Of a stretch of 37,025 nt of DNA, positions 1 through 8,840 are shown piece by piece. The stretch spans positions 1 to 37,025 of the forward strand of contig JBGCGA010000081.1 of the NCBI GenBank assembly GCA_045110285.1, read 5' to 3'. A program made the translations under genes and the position numbers. How positions within the stretch are numbered: the stretch's first letter is position 1; each line of letters opens with the position of its first letter. The stretch comes from Putridiphycobacter sp045110285 (GTDB taxonomy: Bacteria; Bacteroidota; Bacteroidia; Flavobacteriales_D; Crocinitomicaceae). Below the pieces are notes generated by a model. It made no database searches and had not been told where the DNA came from. It was given only the letters and a program-made list of their open reading frames with translations.

Positions 1-2
1 CA

Positions 3-85
3 AGCCAAGTTCTGGTGACTCAGGAGATAGCAATCAAATTAGGCGAGTAAAAAAGACTCAACCTAGGATAGGATCCCAAAAATAG
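3..85 (+). other. possible 3' end of an upstream plus-strand gene
   Basis: Two plus-strand frames run in from the window edge without a start. One ends in a TAA at 48-50 (last residues ...QEIAIKLGE) and the other in a TAG at 83-85 (last residues ...QPRIGSQK). One of them may be the tail of the preceding gene, but too little is visible to choose or to name a family. The rest of the stretch up to the first full gene holds only a promoter candidate. Confidence 0.2.
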
Positions 86-127
86 ATTCAAATTCACATG
101 TTAAAATTTAATAAGTACTCATTTTTA

Positions 128-160
128 TTGAGGCTCTGAGAATTGATTTACCTATTTTTG
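128..160 (+). promoter_or_regulatory. Bacteroidota-type promoter for the tlpA-like/lpxH operon
   Basis: A TTG at 128-130 (-33 element) lies 22 nt before TATTTTTG at 153-160, an exact match to the -7 consensus TAnnTTTG. The start codon follows 16 nt later, so the leader would be short. The assignment is by consensus only. Confidence 0.5.
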
Positions 161-176
161 CCTAAAATTATTTCGT

Positions 177-707
177 ATGAAAAAAATTCAATTAATTCTT
201 TTAGCCATAACTTTAATCGGCTTCAGTCAATGTAAAAGCCCTAAGTACGCTTGGAAATCAAACGTTACAGTAGGAACTGAAATTGGTAATCGTGCTCCGG
301 ATGTGTCATTAAACACTCCTGATGGTGAAGTCATGAAATTGTCAGACATGGCCGGTAAAATTGTCTTGGTAGATTTTTGGGCATCTTGGTGTGGACCTTG
401 CAGAAAGGAGAATCCAAATGTTGTTGCAGCTTATAACAAGTACAATAAATCGGGGTTTGAAGTATTTAGTGTATCCTTTGACAGGCCAGGACAAAAAGCG
501 AGATGGTTGCAAGCGATTGAACAGGATGGACTGATTTGGCCAAATCATGGAAGTGAATTAAAAGGTTTTGGCAATCAAGCGGCTAGAGATTATGGTGTGA
601 GAGGAATACCTTTTACGTGTTTAGTTGATGCTGAAGGCAATATTGTGGCTACAAATTTACGAGGACCAGCTTTAGAAAAAGCGTTGCAACAAATTTACGG
701 TTACTAG
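177..707 (+). CDS. TlpA/ResA-like thioredoxin-fold lipoprotein
   Basis: A 176-residue thiol-disulfide oxidoreductase of the TlpA/AhpC-TSA group, expected to reduce or exchange disulfides on the periplasmic side of the envelope. The N-terminus has a positive start, a hydrophobic stretch (residues 5-16) and Cys19 in a relaxed lipobox (FSQC), so it is probably a lipoprotein. The redox motif WCGPC lies at 71-75, after the usual VDFWAS strand, and the cis-proline segment GIPFTC has Pro145. The stop codon is immediately followed by the ATG of lpxH (TAGATG), so the two are probably co-transcribed from the promoter at 128-160. Its substrate cannot be told from sequence; a role in cytochrome c maturation is one possibility among several. 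Confidence 0.9.
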   Translation: MKKIQLILLAITLIGFSQCKSPKYAWKSNVTVGTEIGNRAPDVSLNTPDGEVMKLSDMAGKIVLVDFWASWCGPCRKENPNVVAAYNKYNKSGFEVFSVSFDRPGQKARWLQAIEQDGLIWPNHGSELKGFGNQAARDYGVRGIPFTCLVDAEGNIVATNLRGPALEKALQQIYGY

Positions 708-1466
708 ATGCAAATACCTCCCGGTAAAAAAATATTTTTTGCTTCCGATTTTCATTTAGGCGCTCCAAACTACAGCTCGAGTTTAGAGCGTGAAAAGAAA
801 ATTATTAGATGGTTGGACGCTATCGAGCCGGAAGCTCAGGAAATCTACTTACTAGGAGATGTATTTGATTTTTGGTTTGAATATAAACAAGCCATACCAA
901 AAGGCTTTGTCCGACTGCAAGGCAAAATAGCCAACTTAACAGATAAAGGAATTAAAGTGCACTGGTTTTATGGAAACCATGACATGTGGGTATTCGATTA
1001 TATTCCAAAAGAGTTGGGAGTTCAATTGCACCCCAAAGAAATTCAGAGAACTTACAATGGCAAGAAATTCTTTATCGGTCATGGTGATGGTTTAGGACCT
1101 GGCGATAATGGGTATAAATTTATTAAAAAAGTATTCCGCAGCACAGTCAGTCATTGGCTTTTTGCAAGACTGCATCCAAATTTTGGAATTGGCCTAGCGA
1201 ATTTTTTTTCAAAGAAAAGTCGATTATCAACTGGCGATTCTGATTCAGTTTATCACGGAGAAGAAAAAGAGATGCTTATCCAATACTGTAAATCTATTTT
1301 AGAAAAGGATATACATGACTTTTTTATATTCGGTCACAGGCATCTACCAATGGATTTTGATTTAGGTGATGGTTCAAAATATGTGAATACGGGCGATTGG
1401 ATTCAATATTTTTCTTATGCTGAATTCAACGGAGAAACGTTGGAATTAAAGTACTTCAAGGAGTAA
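708..1466 (+). CDS. lpxH: UDP-2,3-diacylglucosamine diphosphatase (LpxH-type metallophosphoesterase)
   Basis: A 252-residue calcineurin-like phosphoesterase of the LpxH group, which cleaves UDP-2,3-diacylglucosamine to lipid X and UMP in lipid A synthesis, at the inner face of the cytoplasmic membrane. The five metal-binding blocks are present: FASDFHLG (Asp14, His16), LLGDVFDFW (Asp51), YGNHD (Asn90, His91), IGHGDG (His125) and FGHRH (His210, His212). Length fits the family (about 240-260). It directly abuts the upstream thioredoxin gene and is followed by a strong hairpin with a T-run. The wider YbbF/LpxH group includes Bacteroidota members whose substrate has not been tested, so the activity is inferred from family membership. 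Confidence 0.88.
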   Translation: MQIPPGKKIFFASDFHLGAPNYSSSLEREKKIIRWLDAIEPEAQEIYLLGDVFDFWFEYKQAIPKGFVRLQGKIANLTDKGIKVHWFYGNHDMWVFDYIPKELGVQLHPKEIQRTYNGKKFFIGHGDGLGPGDNGYKFIKKVFRSTVSHWLFARLHPNFGIGLANFFSKKSRLSTGDSDSVYHGEEKEMLIQYCKSILEKDIHDFFIFGHRHLPMDFDLGDGSKYVNTGDWIQYFSYAEFNGETLELKYFKE

Positions 1467-1537
1467 TTGTAACCTAAAACAGGTCTTTCCGTAATATGAT
1501 ATGTAAACAAAAATATTGTTTACTTATATAAGGGTTG

Positions 1538-1567
1538 AAAAGGGAGTTGAAAGACTCCCTTTTTTTT
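1538..1567 (+). terminator. intrinsic terminator after lpxH
   Basis: Ten-base-pair stem (1538-1547 with 1554-1563), six-base loop TGAAAG, running into a T-tract up to 1567. It ends the tlpA-like/lpxH transcript. Confidence 0.85.
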
Positions 1568-1570
1568 ATT

Positions 1571-1602
1571 GCAAAAAAATACCAAGCCTTAACTTGGTAT
1601 TT
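1571..1602 (-). terminator. intrinsic terminator after clpC
   Basis: Ten-base-pair stem (1577-1586 with 1593-1602), six-base loop. Read on the minus strand it is followed by a run of seven T (A-tract at 1573-1579), so it stops clpC transcription. It sits back to back with the lpxH terminator. Confidence 0.75.
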
Positions 1603-1621
1603 TAGAAATAAGCTTTTTTTG

Positions 1622-4174
1622 TTATTTCGACTCGGCCTTTTTTGAAGGTTTTGGTTTTTCTATTTTAATGACTATTTCTTCTGCTTTTTTATCAAAGTCA
1701 ATTTTGATAGTATCACCGTCTTTTAATTTGGAATTGATTATTTCTTCTGCTAAGGGGTCTTCAACAAATTTCTGAATCGCTCTATTTAAAGGTCTAGCGC
1801 CATATTTTTCGTCATATCCTTTGTCAGCTATGTATTTTTTAGCTTCCGTTGTCATTTCAACATTATATCCTAAATCTACAATTCTTGCGTATAATTTTTT
1901 AAGCTCAATATCAATTATTTCATGAATATGCTCTGGCTTTAAAGAATTAAAAATGATCATATCATCAATTCTGTTCAAAAACTCTGGAGCAAAAGCCTTT
2001 TTAAGTGCTTTGTGAATAATTAATACTGCTGCTTCATCCTTTTGTTCTTGTTGAGATTTTGTTCCAAATCCGACACCAGTTCCAAAGTCTTGCAACTGCC
2101 GCACACCAATATTTGATGTCATGATAATAATCGTATTCTTAAAATCAATTTTTCGACCTAAGCCATCTGTCATATGCCCATCATCAAGTACTTGAAGTAG
2201 CATATTAAACACATCAGGATGTGCTTTTTCAATTTCGTCAAGCAAAACAATTGAATATGGCTTTCTTCTCACTTTTTCAGTTAGCTGTCCACCTTCTTCG
2301 TACCCAACGTAACCTGGAGGGGCGCCAACCAATCTTGAAACTGAGAACTTTTCCATATACTCGCTCATGTCTATTCTAATCAGTGCTTCTTCTGAATCAA
2401 ATAAGTTTTTAGCTAAAACTTTTGCTAGTTGTGTTTTTCCTACACCTGTTGGCCCTAAAAAGAAAAATGACCCAATTGGCTTATTCGGATCTTTTAATCC
2501 AGCTCTGTTTCTCTGAATAGCCTTAACTACTTTTTTAATAGCCTCATCTTGCCCAACAACATTAGTGGCAATATCGTCACCTAAATGAACAATTTTTCCT
2601 GATTCAGATTCTGACACTTTTTGTAAAGGAATGCCGGTCATCATTGACACAACTTCCGCCACATGTGCTTCAGTAACTTCAATTTTATTAGCTTTCGATT
2701 CCTCTTCCCACTTAGTTTGTGCAGTTTCTAAATCTTCTTGCAAGTTTTTTTCAGTATCACGCAACTCTGCAGCTTTCTCATACTGTTGACTTTTTATGAC
2801 TTTACTTTTTTGTTCTTTAATGTCTTCAATTTTCGCCTCTAAATCTTTAATTTCTGGCGGAACATTAATATTCTTAATGTGAACTCTGGAACCTACTTCA
2901 TCCATTGCATCAATAGCTTTGTCGGGTAAGTTTCTGTCAGACATATATCTTTCAGTTAACTTTACGCAAGCCGCAATAGCTTCGTCAGTATAAGTTACAT
3001 TATGATGGTCTTCATAACGTTCTTTAATATTGGTCAAAATTTCAATTGAATCTACAATATTGGTAGGTTCAATTAATACCTTTTGAAAACGTCTTTCAAG
3101 AGCGCCATCTTTTTCAATATGTTGTCTATACTCATCTAAGGTTGTTGCACCAATCACTTGGAGTTCGCCTCTGGCAAGCGCTGGTTTAAACATATTTGAC
3201 GCATCCATTGAGCCTGATGCACCTCCAGCTCCTATTATAGTATGTATTTCATCAATGAACAAAATTACTTCACGTGATTTTTCCAATTCATTCATGACAG
3301 CTTTCATTCTCTCTTCGAATTGACCACGGTATTTTGTTCCTGCCACTAACGAGGCTAAATCCAGAGATATCACTCGTTTTCCGAACAGTACTCTAGATAC
3401 TTTCTTTTGCACAATTCTTAATGCTAAACCTTCAGCAATAGCCGATTTACCAACACCTGGTTCACCGATTAAAATAGGATTGTTTTTCTTTCTTCGAGAT
3501 AAAATTTGGGATACCCTCTCAATTTCTTTGTGACGGCCAACAATTGGATCTAATTTATCCTGCTCAGCCATGGCTGTTAAATCTCTACCGAAATTATCTA
3601 GTACAGGTGTTTTTGATTTGCTATTGCCTTTTGCTGCTCCTGAACCGCTTCCGGATCCACTTCCAAAATTACTGTCTCCAGAACCTGTGTCGTCGTTTGA
3701 AAGGTTTCCTGGGAATTCTGACTTGGGTGTGTTTTCTTCGTCCATCATTTCTTCTAATTCTTCTTTAACATTTTCGTAAATTACACCATATTTATTAAGC
3801 GTACGGGTAGCTATATTGTCTTTTTCTCTTAAGATAGCTAATAGGATGTGTTCTGTTCCTACCAACTTGCTTTTAAAAAGTCTCGATTCTAAATACGTTA
3901 TTTTTAAAACTTTTTCCGCTTGTCTAACCAAGGGAATGTCATTTGTGCTTGTTGGTTTATTTGAGGACTCCTGTACATTCTTTTCAATGTCCTTTCTCAG
4001 TACATCAAGATCAAGGTGAAACTCTTGTAAAATCTTAACGGCTAAGCTGTCTTTTTCTCTAAGTAATCCTAAAAGTAAGTGCTCAACACCAAGGTAGTCG
4101 TTACCTAATCTTAAGGCTTCTTCGCGGCTATAAGCTATTACATTCTTTGCTTTTGATGAAAAATTTGCATCCAT
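1622..4174 (-). CDS. clpC: ATP-dependent Clp protease ATP-binding subunit ClpC
   Basis: A class I Clp/Hsp100 unfoldase (850 residues from this start) that feeds proteins to ClpP in the cytosol. In order: two Clp N repeats (about 5-140), an acidic and Gly/Ser linker with a GSGSGSGSG run (about 171-179), first AAA+ module with Walker A GEPGVGKSA (237-245) and Walker B ILFIDEIH, a short middle domain with a UVR-like coiled segment, second AAA+ module with GPTGVGKT (574-581) and LLDEIEKAHP, and a C-terminal D2 small domain. A VGFG loop (701-704) matches the ClpP-docking position of ClpC proteins, which argues against ClpB. The chosen ATG gives MDANFSSKAK, where family members begin; an ATG three codons upstream (4183) and a TTG at 4207 are alternatives. 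Single-gene unit with its own promoter and terminator. Confidence 0.95.
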   Translation of the reverse strand: MDANFSSKAKNVIAYSREEALRLGNDYLGVEHLLLGLLREKDSLAVKILQEFHLDLDVLRKDIEKNVQESSNKPTSTNDIPLVRQAEKVLKITYLESRLFKSKLVGTEHILLAILREKDNIATRTLNKYGVIYENVKEELEEMMDEENTPKSEFPGNLSNDDTGSGDSNFGSGSGSGSGAAKGNSKSKTPVLDNFGRDLTAMAEQDKLDPIVGRHKEIERVSQILSRRKKNNPILIGEPGVGKSAIAEGLALRIVQKKVSRVLFGKRVISLDLASLVAGTKYRGQFEERMKAVMNELEKSREVILFIDEIHTIIGAGGASGSMDASNMFKPALARGELQVIGATTLDEYRQHIEKDGALERRFQKVLIEPTNIVDSIEILTNIKERYEDHHNVTYTDEAIAACVKLTERYMSDRNLPDKAIDAMDEVGSRVHIKNINVPPEIKDLEAKIEDIKEQKSKVIKSQQYEKAAELRDTEKNLQEDLETAQTKWEEESKANKIEVTEAHVAEVVSMMTGIPLQKVSESESGKIVHLGDDIATNVVGQDEAIKKVVKAIQRNRAGLKDPNKPIGSFFFLGPTGVGKTQLAKVLAKNLFDSEEALIRIDMSEYMEKFSVSRLVGAPPGYVGYEEGGQLTEKVRRKPYSIVLLDEIEKAHPDVFNMLLQVLDDGHMTDGLGRKIDFKNTIIIMTSNIGVRQLQDFGTGVGFGTKSQQEQKDEAAVLIIHKALKKAFAPEFLNRIDDMIIFNSLKPEHIHEIIDIELKKLYARIVDLGYNVEMTTEAKKYIADKGYDEKYGARPLNRAIQKFVEDPLAEEIINSKLKDGDTIKIDFDKKAEEIVIKIEKPKPSKKAESK

Positions 4175-4218
4175 TAATGACATTTTAATGCTTAAATTTA
4201 GTGACAAAAATTGATTCT

Positions 4219-4244
4219 CAAATGTAATTGAAATATTAAATCAA
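4219..4244 (-). promoter_or_regulatory. promoter candidate for clpC
   Basis: On the minus strand TACATTTG (4226-4219) matches TAnnTTTG exactly, and a TTG lies 15 nt upstream (4244-4242), slightly closer than the usual 17-23. The leader to the chosen ATG would be about 40 nt. Confidence 0.4.
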
Positions 4245-4329
4245 ATAAATTGTTAATAAACCTCATTTTAAACTGATTTTTGTTAATAAGTCCAGATAGA
4301 AAAACTGCATTTTAACCGTTATAAATGGC

Positions 4330-4337
4330 TATTTTCG
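4330..4337 (+). promoter_or_regulatory. -7 element candidate for gyrA
   Basis: TATTTTCG fits the TAnnTTCG variant of the Bacteroidota -7 element, 37 nt before the gyrA start. No TTG is found at the right distance upstream, so support is weak. Confidence 0.3.
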
Positions 4338-4374
4338 TCGTTTACAATTTTAAAATATCTACATATAAAATATT

Positions 4375-6900
4375 ATGGCAGACGGAGAGAGAATCATTAA
4401 GATTAATATCGAAGACGAAATGAAATCAGCCTACATTGATTATTCAATGTCGGTTATTGTATCAAGAGCATTACCAGATGTAAGAGATGGTTTTAAACCA
4501 GTGCACAGAAGAGTGCTTTATGGTATGTTAGATCTCGGTGTTTTATCAAATAGACCATACAAAAAGTCGGCTAGAATTGTTGGTGAAGTGCTGGGAAAGT
4601 ATCATCCACATGGTGATTCTTCTGTTTACGATACTATGGTGCGTATGGCGCAGGATTGGTCTTTACGATATCCTTTAGTTGATGGTCAAGGTAACTTCGG
4701 TTCTGTTGATGGAGATAGTCCTGCTGCAATGCGTTATACTGAGGCGAGACTGAGAAAGATTGCTGAAGACATGTTGGCTGATTTAGACAAAGAGACAGTT
4801 GATTTTGCACCAAATTTTGATGAATCTTTGCAGGAACCAACTGTGCTTCCTACAAAAATTCCAAACCTTTTGGTGAATGGAGCAAGTGGTATTGCTGTTG
4901 GGATGGCTACAAATATGCCTCCTCACAATTTGAGTGAAGTTGTTGACGGCACCATTGCATATATTAAGAATAGAAATATTGAAATTTCTGAATTAATGGA
5001 GCACATTAAGGCTCCAGATTTTCCAACTGGTGGTATAATTTACGGTTACGAAGGCGTAAAAGAAGCTTTTGAGACAGGTAGAGGTAGAGTAGTGATGAGG
5101 GCTAAAACTGGGTTCGAAGAAATTCGTGAAGGAAAAGAAGCCATTATTGTCAATGAAATTCCATACCAAGTGAACAAGGCTGACATGATTAAGAAAACAG
5201 CTGACCTTGTAAATGATGGTAAAATAGATGGTATTTCAGATATTAGAGATGAGTCAGATCGACATGGAATGCGAATTGTTTACGAATTAAAGCGTGACGC
5301 CATACCTAATGTTGTATTAAATAAATTATTTAAGTATACTCAGTTACAAACTTCATTTTCAATCAACAATATTGCCCTAGTAAATGGGCGTCCTGAAATG
5401 TTGAACGTGAAGGATATGATCCACCATTTTGTGGAGCACAGACATGAGGTAGTCATTAGACGAACCAAATACGAATTAAGAAAAGCTGAAGAAAGAGCGC
5501 ATATTTTAGAGGGCTTGATTATAGCGTCTGATAATATTGATGAAGTAATCAAAATTATTAGAGCATCCAAATCGCCTGACGAAGCAAGAGAAAGCTTGAT
5601 GACTCGTTTTGACCTAAGCGACATTCAATCTCGGGCTATTGTTGAAATGAGGCTAAGACAATTAACAGGTCTCGAGCAAGACAAGTTAAGGACTGAATAC
5701 GAGGAGCTGATGAAAACGATTGCTGATTTAAAAGATATTTTAGCAAACGAAGACAGAAGAATGCAAATTATCTCTGATGAATTACTTTTAGTAAAAGATA
5801 AATACGGTGACGATCGGAGATCAATTATTGAATACTCAGCTAACGAAATGAGCATTGAGGATTTAATACCAGATGAGGAAGTAATTATTACAATTTCCCA
5901 TGCTGGATATATTAAACGAACATCTTTAGCAGAATATAAGGTTCAGTCGAGAGGCGGAGTCGGTTCTAAAGGATCAGCAACTAGAGACAAAGACTTTTTA
6001 GAACACTTGTTTGTGGCAACCAATCACAATTGGTTATTAATCTTTACTGAAAAAGGAAAGTGTTTCTGGATGAGAATATTTGAAGTGCCGGAAGGCGCTA
6101 AAACAAGCAAAGGAAGAGCGCTTCAAAACTTAATTAATATCGATCAAGACGATAGTATTAAAGCTTTTATTAATGTTAACGATATTAAAGATCCTGAATA
6201 CATCCAAGACAAGTACATTATCATGTGTACAAAAAAAGGTGTAATAAAAAAGACTACTTTAGAGCAGTACTCAAGACCAAGAACCAATGGAATTAATGCC
6301 ATTGGAATTAGAGAAGGAGATGAATTATTAGAAGTAAAACTGACCAACGGAACCAATGAAATAATGATGGCGCTTAAGTCTGGTAAGTGTATACGCTTTA
6401 ACGAGGAAAAAGTAAGATCTATGGGTCGAACTGCCTCTGGAGTTAGAGGAATTACTTTAGTATCAGACAAAGATGAAGTTGTAGGTATGATTTGCGTTGA
6501 GAATGAAGACGCTAATGTAATGGTGGTGTCTGGTAAAGGGTATGGTAAACGTTCTGCAGTAGCTGATTACAGAATTACCAACCGTGGAGGTAAAGGTGTT
6601 AAAACCATTAATATTACCGAAAAAACAGGAGAGTTAATTTCACTAAAGAACGTTACTGACGAAGATGATTTAATGATTATCACCCGCAAAGGTATTACCA
6701 TTAGGATGCATGTAGATGTATTAAGAGTAATGGGACGTGCAACACAGGGTGTTAGGTTGATTAACTTGAGAGGAGATGATGAAATTGCTGCCGTGGCAAA
6801 AGTGTATAGAGATAGTGATGACGAAGATGAGGATGGAGCAGAAGGTGCAGTTGAAGGACCAGCAGGAGATGGAGAAACAGGATCAAACGAAGAGGAGTAA
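4375..6900 (+). CDS. gyrA: DNA gyrase subunit A
   Basis: The 841-residue breakage-reunion subunit of DNA gyrase, which introduces negative supercoils together with GyrB. The N-terminal half has the catalytic tyrosine in AAMRYTEARL (Tyr121). The quinolone-resistance region HPHGDSSVYD carries Ser82 and Asp86, the positions of E. coli Ser83 and Asp87, both in the drug-sensitive form. The C-terminal beta-pinwheel begins after a GyrA-box-like motif QSRGGVG (524-530; consensus QRRGGKG), and a second RGGKG occurs in a later blade. That box supports GyrA rather than ParC. The protein ends in a highly acidic Asp/Glu/Gly tail of about 30 residues, as in many GyrA proteins. It is divergent from clpC. 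Confidence 0.97.
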   Translation: MADGERIIKINIEDEMKSAYIDYSMSVIVSRALPDVRDGFKPVHRRVLYGMLDLGVLSNRPYKKSARIVGEVLGKYHPHGDSSVYDTMVRMAQDWSLRYPLVDGQGNFGSVDGDSPAAMRYTEARLRKIAEDMLADLDKETVDFAPNFDESLQEPTVLPTKIPNLLVNGASGIAVGMATNMPPHNLSEVVDGTIAYIKNRNIEISELMEHIKAPDFPTGGIIYGYEGVKEAFETGRGRVVMRAKTGFEEIREGKEAIIVNEIPYQVNKADMIKKTADLVNDGKIDGISDIRDESDRHGMRIVYELKRDAIPNVVLNKLFKYTQLQTSFSINNIALVNGRPEMLNVKDMIHHFVEHRHEVVIRRTKYELRKAEERAHILEGLIIASDNIDEVIKIIRASKSPDEARESLMTRFDLSDIQSRAIVEMRLRQLTGLEQDKLRTEYEELMKTIADLKDILANEDRRMQIISDELLLVKDKYGDDRRSIIEYSANEMSIEDLIPDEEVIITISHAGYIKRTSLAEYKVQSRGGVGSKGSATRDKDFLEHLFVATNHNWLLIFTEKGKCFWMRIFEVPEGAKTSKGRALQNLINIDQDDSIKAFINVNDIKDPEYIQDKYIIMCTKKGVIKKTTLEQYSRPRTNGINAIGIREGDELLEVKLTNGTNEIMMALKSGKCIRFNEEKVRSMGRTASGVRGITLVSDKDEVVGMICVENEDANVMVVSGKGYGKRSAVADYRITNRGGKGVKTINITEKTGELISLKNVTDEDDLMIITRKGITIRMHVDVLRVMGRATQGVRLINLRGDDEIAAVAKVYRDSDDEDEDGAEGAVEGPAGDGETGSNEEE

Positions 6901-6907
6901 ATAAAGA

Positions 6908-6935
6908 TTGGCACAAAAATTGGAAATAACTTTTG
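6908..6935 (+). promoter_or_regulatory. promoter candidate for the TPR protein gene
   Basis: TTG at 6908-6910 followed after 16 nt by TAACTTTTG (6927-6935), one base longer than TAnnTTTG. It lies in the 75-nt gap after gyrA. Confidence 0.35.
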
Positions 6936-6975
6936 TGGAAATTTAAAACTTAATGAATCTAAATAAAAAAACAAA

Positions 6976-8172
6976 ATGAAAAAAATAATGATAATTGGCT
7001 TGTTGTTGGCAACGTCATCAGTAATGGCTCAAAAGAATATGACTACCAATGCTGCCATGGTATGGAAGTCTTATCAATCAAATATGGCTGCAAAGAATAT
7101 TGATGGAGCTGAAAGCGATTTAGTTGAAGCAATTGGTTTTATTACGAAAGCTGCAGATCATGAATCAACAAAAAATGATGCTAAAACTTTGATGTATAAA
7201 GGCAAAATATATTGTGAAGCCTCAAAAATGGGAATGACAGCCAAAAATGAAGAATTAAAGGCTTATGGAAATGAAGAAACACTTGAAAAAGGTTTGGCCG
7301 CATTTGAAAAATCGGCGAAGAATGATTCAAAAGGAAGATATGAAGATGATATTGCAGATTATTGCCAGCTAATCAGATCGCAATCAAATAATATTGGAGT
7401 CCAAGCGTTTGAAAATAAGGATTTTACCAAATCAATGAATGCCTTTCTTTCCTCAGCAAAATTTGGAAAAGCAATGGGATTAACAGATACGGTAACAATG
7501 TACTACGGTGGAATTGCAGCTATTAATGCTGAAGAATATGAGAATGCAATAAAAGCATTTTCTGCTACTTCTAAATTAGGTTTTGAGGTTGCAGCTTCAG
7601 CTCAATATTTAGGAACGGCTTACTCAAAGCTAGACAGAAGTGATGAAGGTGAAAAAGTACTTTCTGAATTGCTTAAAAATAACCCAGGTAACAAAGATGT
7701 TATGGTTTCTTTAATAAATGTGTATTTGGGATCAGACAAGAAGGTGGAAGCTGAGAAGGTTTTGACAGATGCCATTGCTTTAAGCCCAAAAAGCAAAGAG
7801 TTGCACTTTACAGTAGGTACAGTTTATGAGGAGCAAGAAAGATATCAAGATGCAGAAAAAGCATACAAAAAAGTACTTGAAATTGACCCAGAATATGATA
7901 AAGCTTTATTGAGGTTAGGTGCTGTTTACTTTAATAAGGCGGCTACAATCAATGGAAAAATTAACGAACTTGCATTGGGAGATCCTAAAGAAGCAGAGTA
8001 TAGAAGCGAAATGACAGAAAGTTTTAAAAACGCCATTCCTTATCTTGAAAAAGCAAACGAATTAACGCCAAATGATAAGGAAATATTAGGTTCTTTACGT
8101 CAAGCATACTACAAAACAGGCAATGCAGAAAAGGCTGCTGAAATAAAGGCAATAATTGACGGTTTGAAGTAA
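6976..8172 (+). CDS. secreted tetratricopeptide-repeat protein
   Basis: A 398-residue protein with a clear signal peptide (MKKIMIIGLLLATSSVMAQ, cleavage after Gln19, a common Bacteroidota pattern) and no lipobox cysteine, so probably periplasmic. Most of the mature part consists of TPR-like helical pairs; the best are at about 205-235 (SAQYLGTAYSKL), 240-270, and 275-310 (GTVYEEQERYQDAEKAYKKV), with another near the C-terminus (YKTGNAEKAAEI). TPRs bind other proteins; no enzymatic domain is visible. It follows gyrA by 75 nt, has its own promoter candidate and ends in a strong hairpin, so it is probably a separate unit. The specific partner is unknown. Confidence 0.85.
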   Translation: MKKIMIIGLLLATSSVMAQKNMTTNAAMVWKSYQSNMAAKNIDGAESDLVEAIGFITKAADHESTKNDAKTLMYKGKIYCEASKMGMTAKNEELKAYGNEETLEKGLAAFEKSAKNDSKGRYEDDIADYCQLIRSQSNNIGVQAFENKDFTKSMNAFLSSAKFGKAMGLTDTVTMYYGGIAAINAEEYENAIKAFSATSKLGFEVAASAQYLGTAYSKLDRSDEGEKVLSELLKNNPGNKDVMVSLINVYLGSDKKVEAEKVLTDAIALSPKSKELHFTVGTVYEEQERYQDAEKAYKKVLEIDPEYDKALLRLGAVYFNKAATINGKINELALGDPKEAEYRSEMTESFKNAIPYLEKANELTPNDKEILGSLRQAYYKTGNAEKAAEIKAIIDGLK

Positions 8173-8191
8173 ACAGGATAACAAAAAATTT

Positions 8192-8220
8192 AAAGGGACT
8201 TCAAAAGAGTTCCTTTTTTT
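8192..8220 (+). terminator. intrinsic terminator after the TPR gene
   Basis: Nine-base-pair stem (8192-8200 with 8208-8216, one G-T pair), seven-base loop, then a T-run that continues to the base before the ATG of the next gene at 8223. Confidence 0.75.
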
Positions 8221-8222
8221 TT

Positions 8223-8753
8223 ATGATTAAAATAGAAACCGCGTCCTATAAAACCCATTCGAAAGCAGAGTTGGATGAATTGTACCGCATTGTTATTAGA
8301 GGATACGAATTGACAGAATCTGAAATCTGGGGCGATAACTATATTAGAATTTTTCGACCTGAGTATGACTTGTTAATTGAAAAAGGAGAAGTTCTTTTAG
8401 CAAAATGTAATGGTTTTGTAGTTGGTGGTATACACTGTTATCAAATCAGTAAATTAGACTTCACTTTTAGTTTGTTAGCAACTGACTTTGATTATGGTGG
8501 AAAAGGCATTGGTACTGCATTAATTCATAAAGTTGAGGAAATTGCATTGGCGAAGGGATTGGAAAGTATCAAAATGGAGGTCTTGAGAGTGAAAGGCGTA
8601 AACACACCTTCAAAACTTCGACTAGATTCATTCTATAGGCGGTTGGGATATCACTATACTCATTCCGAAGATTGTTCCTGTAAAATTCCGAGCATAAAGT
8701 ATGCGAAGTTAAAAGCCCAAAGCGATTTCGATTTTTACAAAAAAGTACTGTAA
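8223..8753 (+). CDS. GNAT-family N-acetyltransferase
   Basis: A 176-residue protein with the GNAT acetyl-CoA-binding signature: a beta-bulge strand followed by DYGGKGIGTALIHKVEEIA (about 90-108), the R/Q-x-x-G-x-G/A loop being GGKGIG. The tail SFYRRLGY is the usual GNAT motif B segment. The substrate cannot be predicted. The ATG follows directly on the T-tract of the previous gene's terminator, and no other ATG fits the N-terminus, so this gene has either an internal promoter within the preceding gene or depends on read-through. Confidence 0.8.
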   Translation: MIKIETASYKTHSKAELDELYRIVIRGYELTESEIWGDNYIRIFRPEYDLLIEKGEVLLAKCNGFVVGGIHCYQISKLDFTFSLLATDFDYGGKGIGTALIHKVEEIALAKGLESIKMEVLRVKGVNTPSKLRLDSFYRRLGYHYTHSEDCSCKIPSIKYAKLKAQSDFDFYKKVL

Positions 8754-8755
8754 CC

Positions 8756-8785
8756 AAAAAAGCACTCAGTATTGAGTGCTTTTTT
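8756..8785 (+). terminator. intrinsic terminator after the acetyltransferase gene
   Basis: Thirteen-base-pair arm AAAAAAGCACTCA (8756-8768) pairs with 8773-8785 across a GTAT loop, ending in a T-run. Its A/T flanks make it potentially active in both directions. Confidence 0.85.
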
Positions 8786-8810
8786 GTTTTTAAACTATGA
8801 AAATTTATAA

Positions 8811-8840
8811 TTGCTATAATTACCTATGAAAATAATTTTG
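8811..8840 (+). promoter_or_regulatory. orphan plus-strand promoter candidate
   Basis: TTG at 8811-8813, 19 nt spacer, TAATTTTG at 8833-8840: both elements match the Bacteroidota consensus at ideal spacing. No plus-strand gene lies downstream; the transcript would run through about 75 nt of structured intergenic sequence and then antisense into the 3' end of ispE. Confidence 0.4.

Noticed and set aside
3544..4019. reading frames opposite clpC on the plus strand
   Set aside because: They are low-complexity shadows of clpC with no start or family support.
4375..6900. gyrA as parC
   Set aside because: The GyrA-box-like QSRGGVG motif and acidic tail favour gyrase subunit A over topoisomerase IV.
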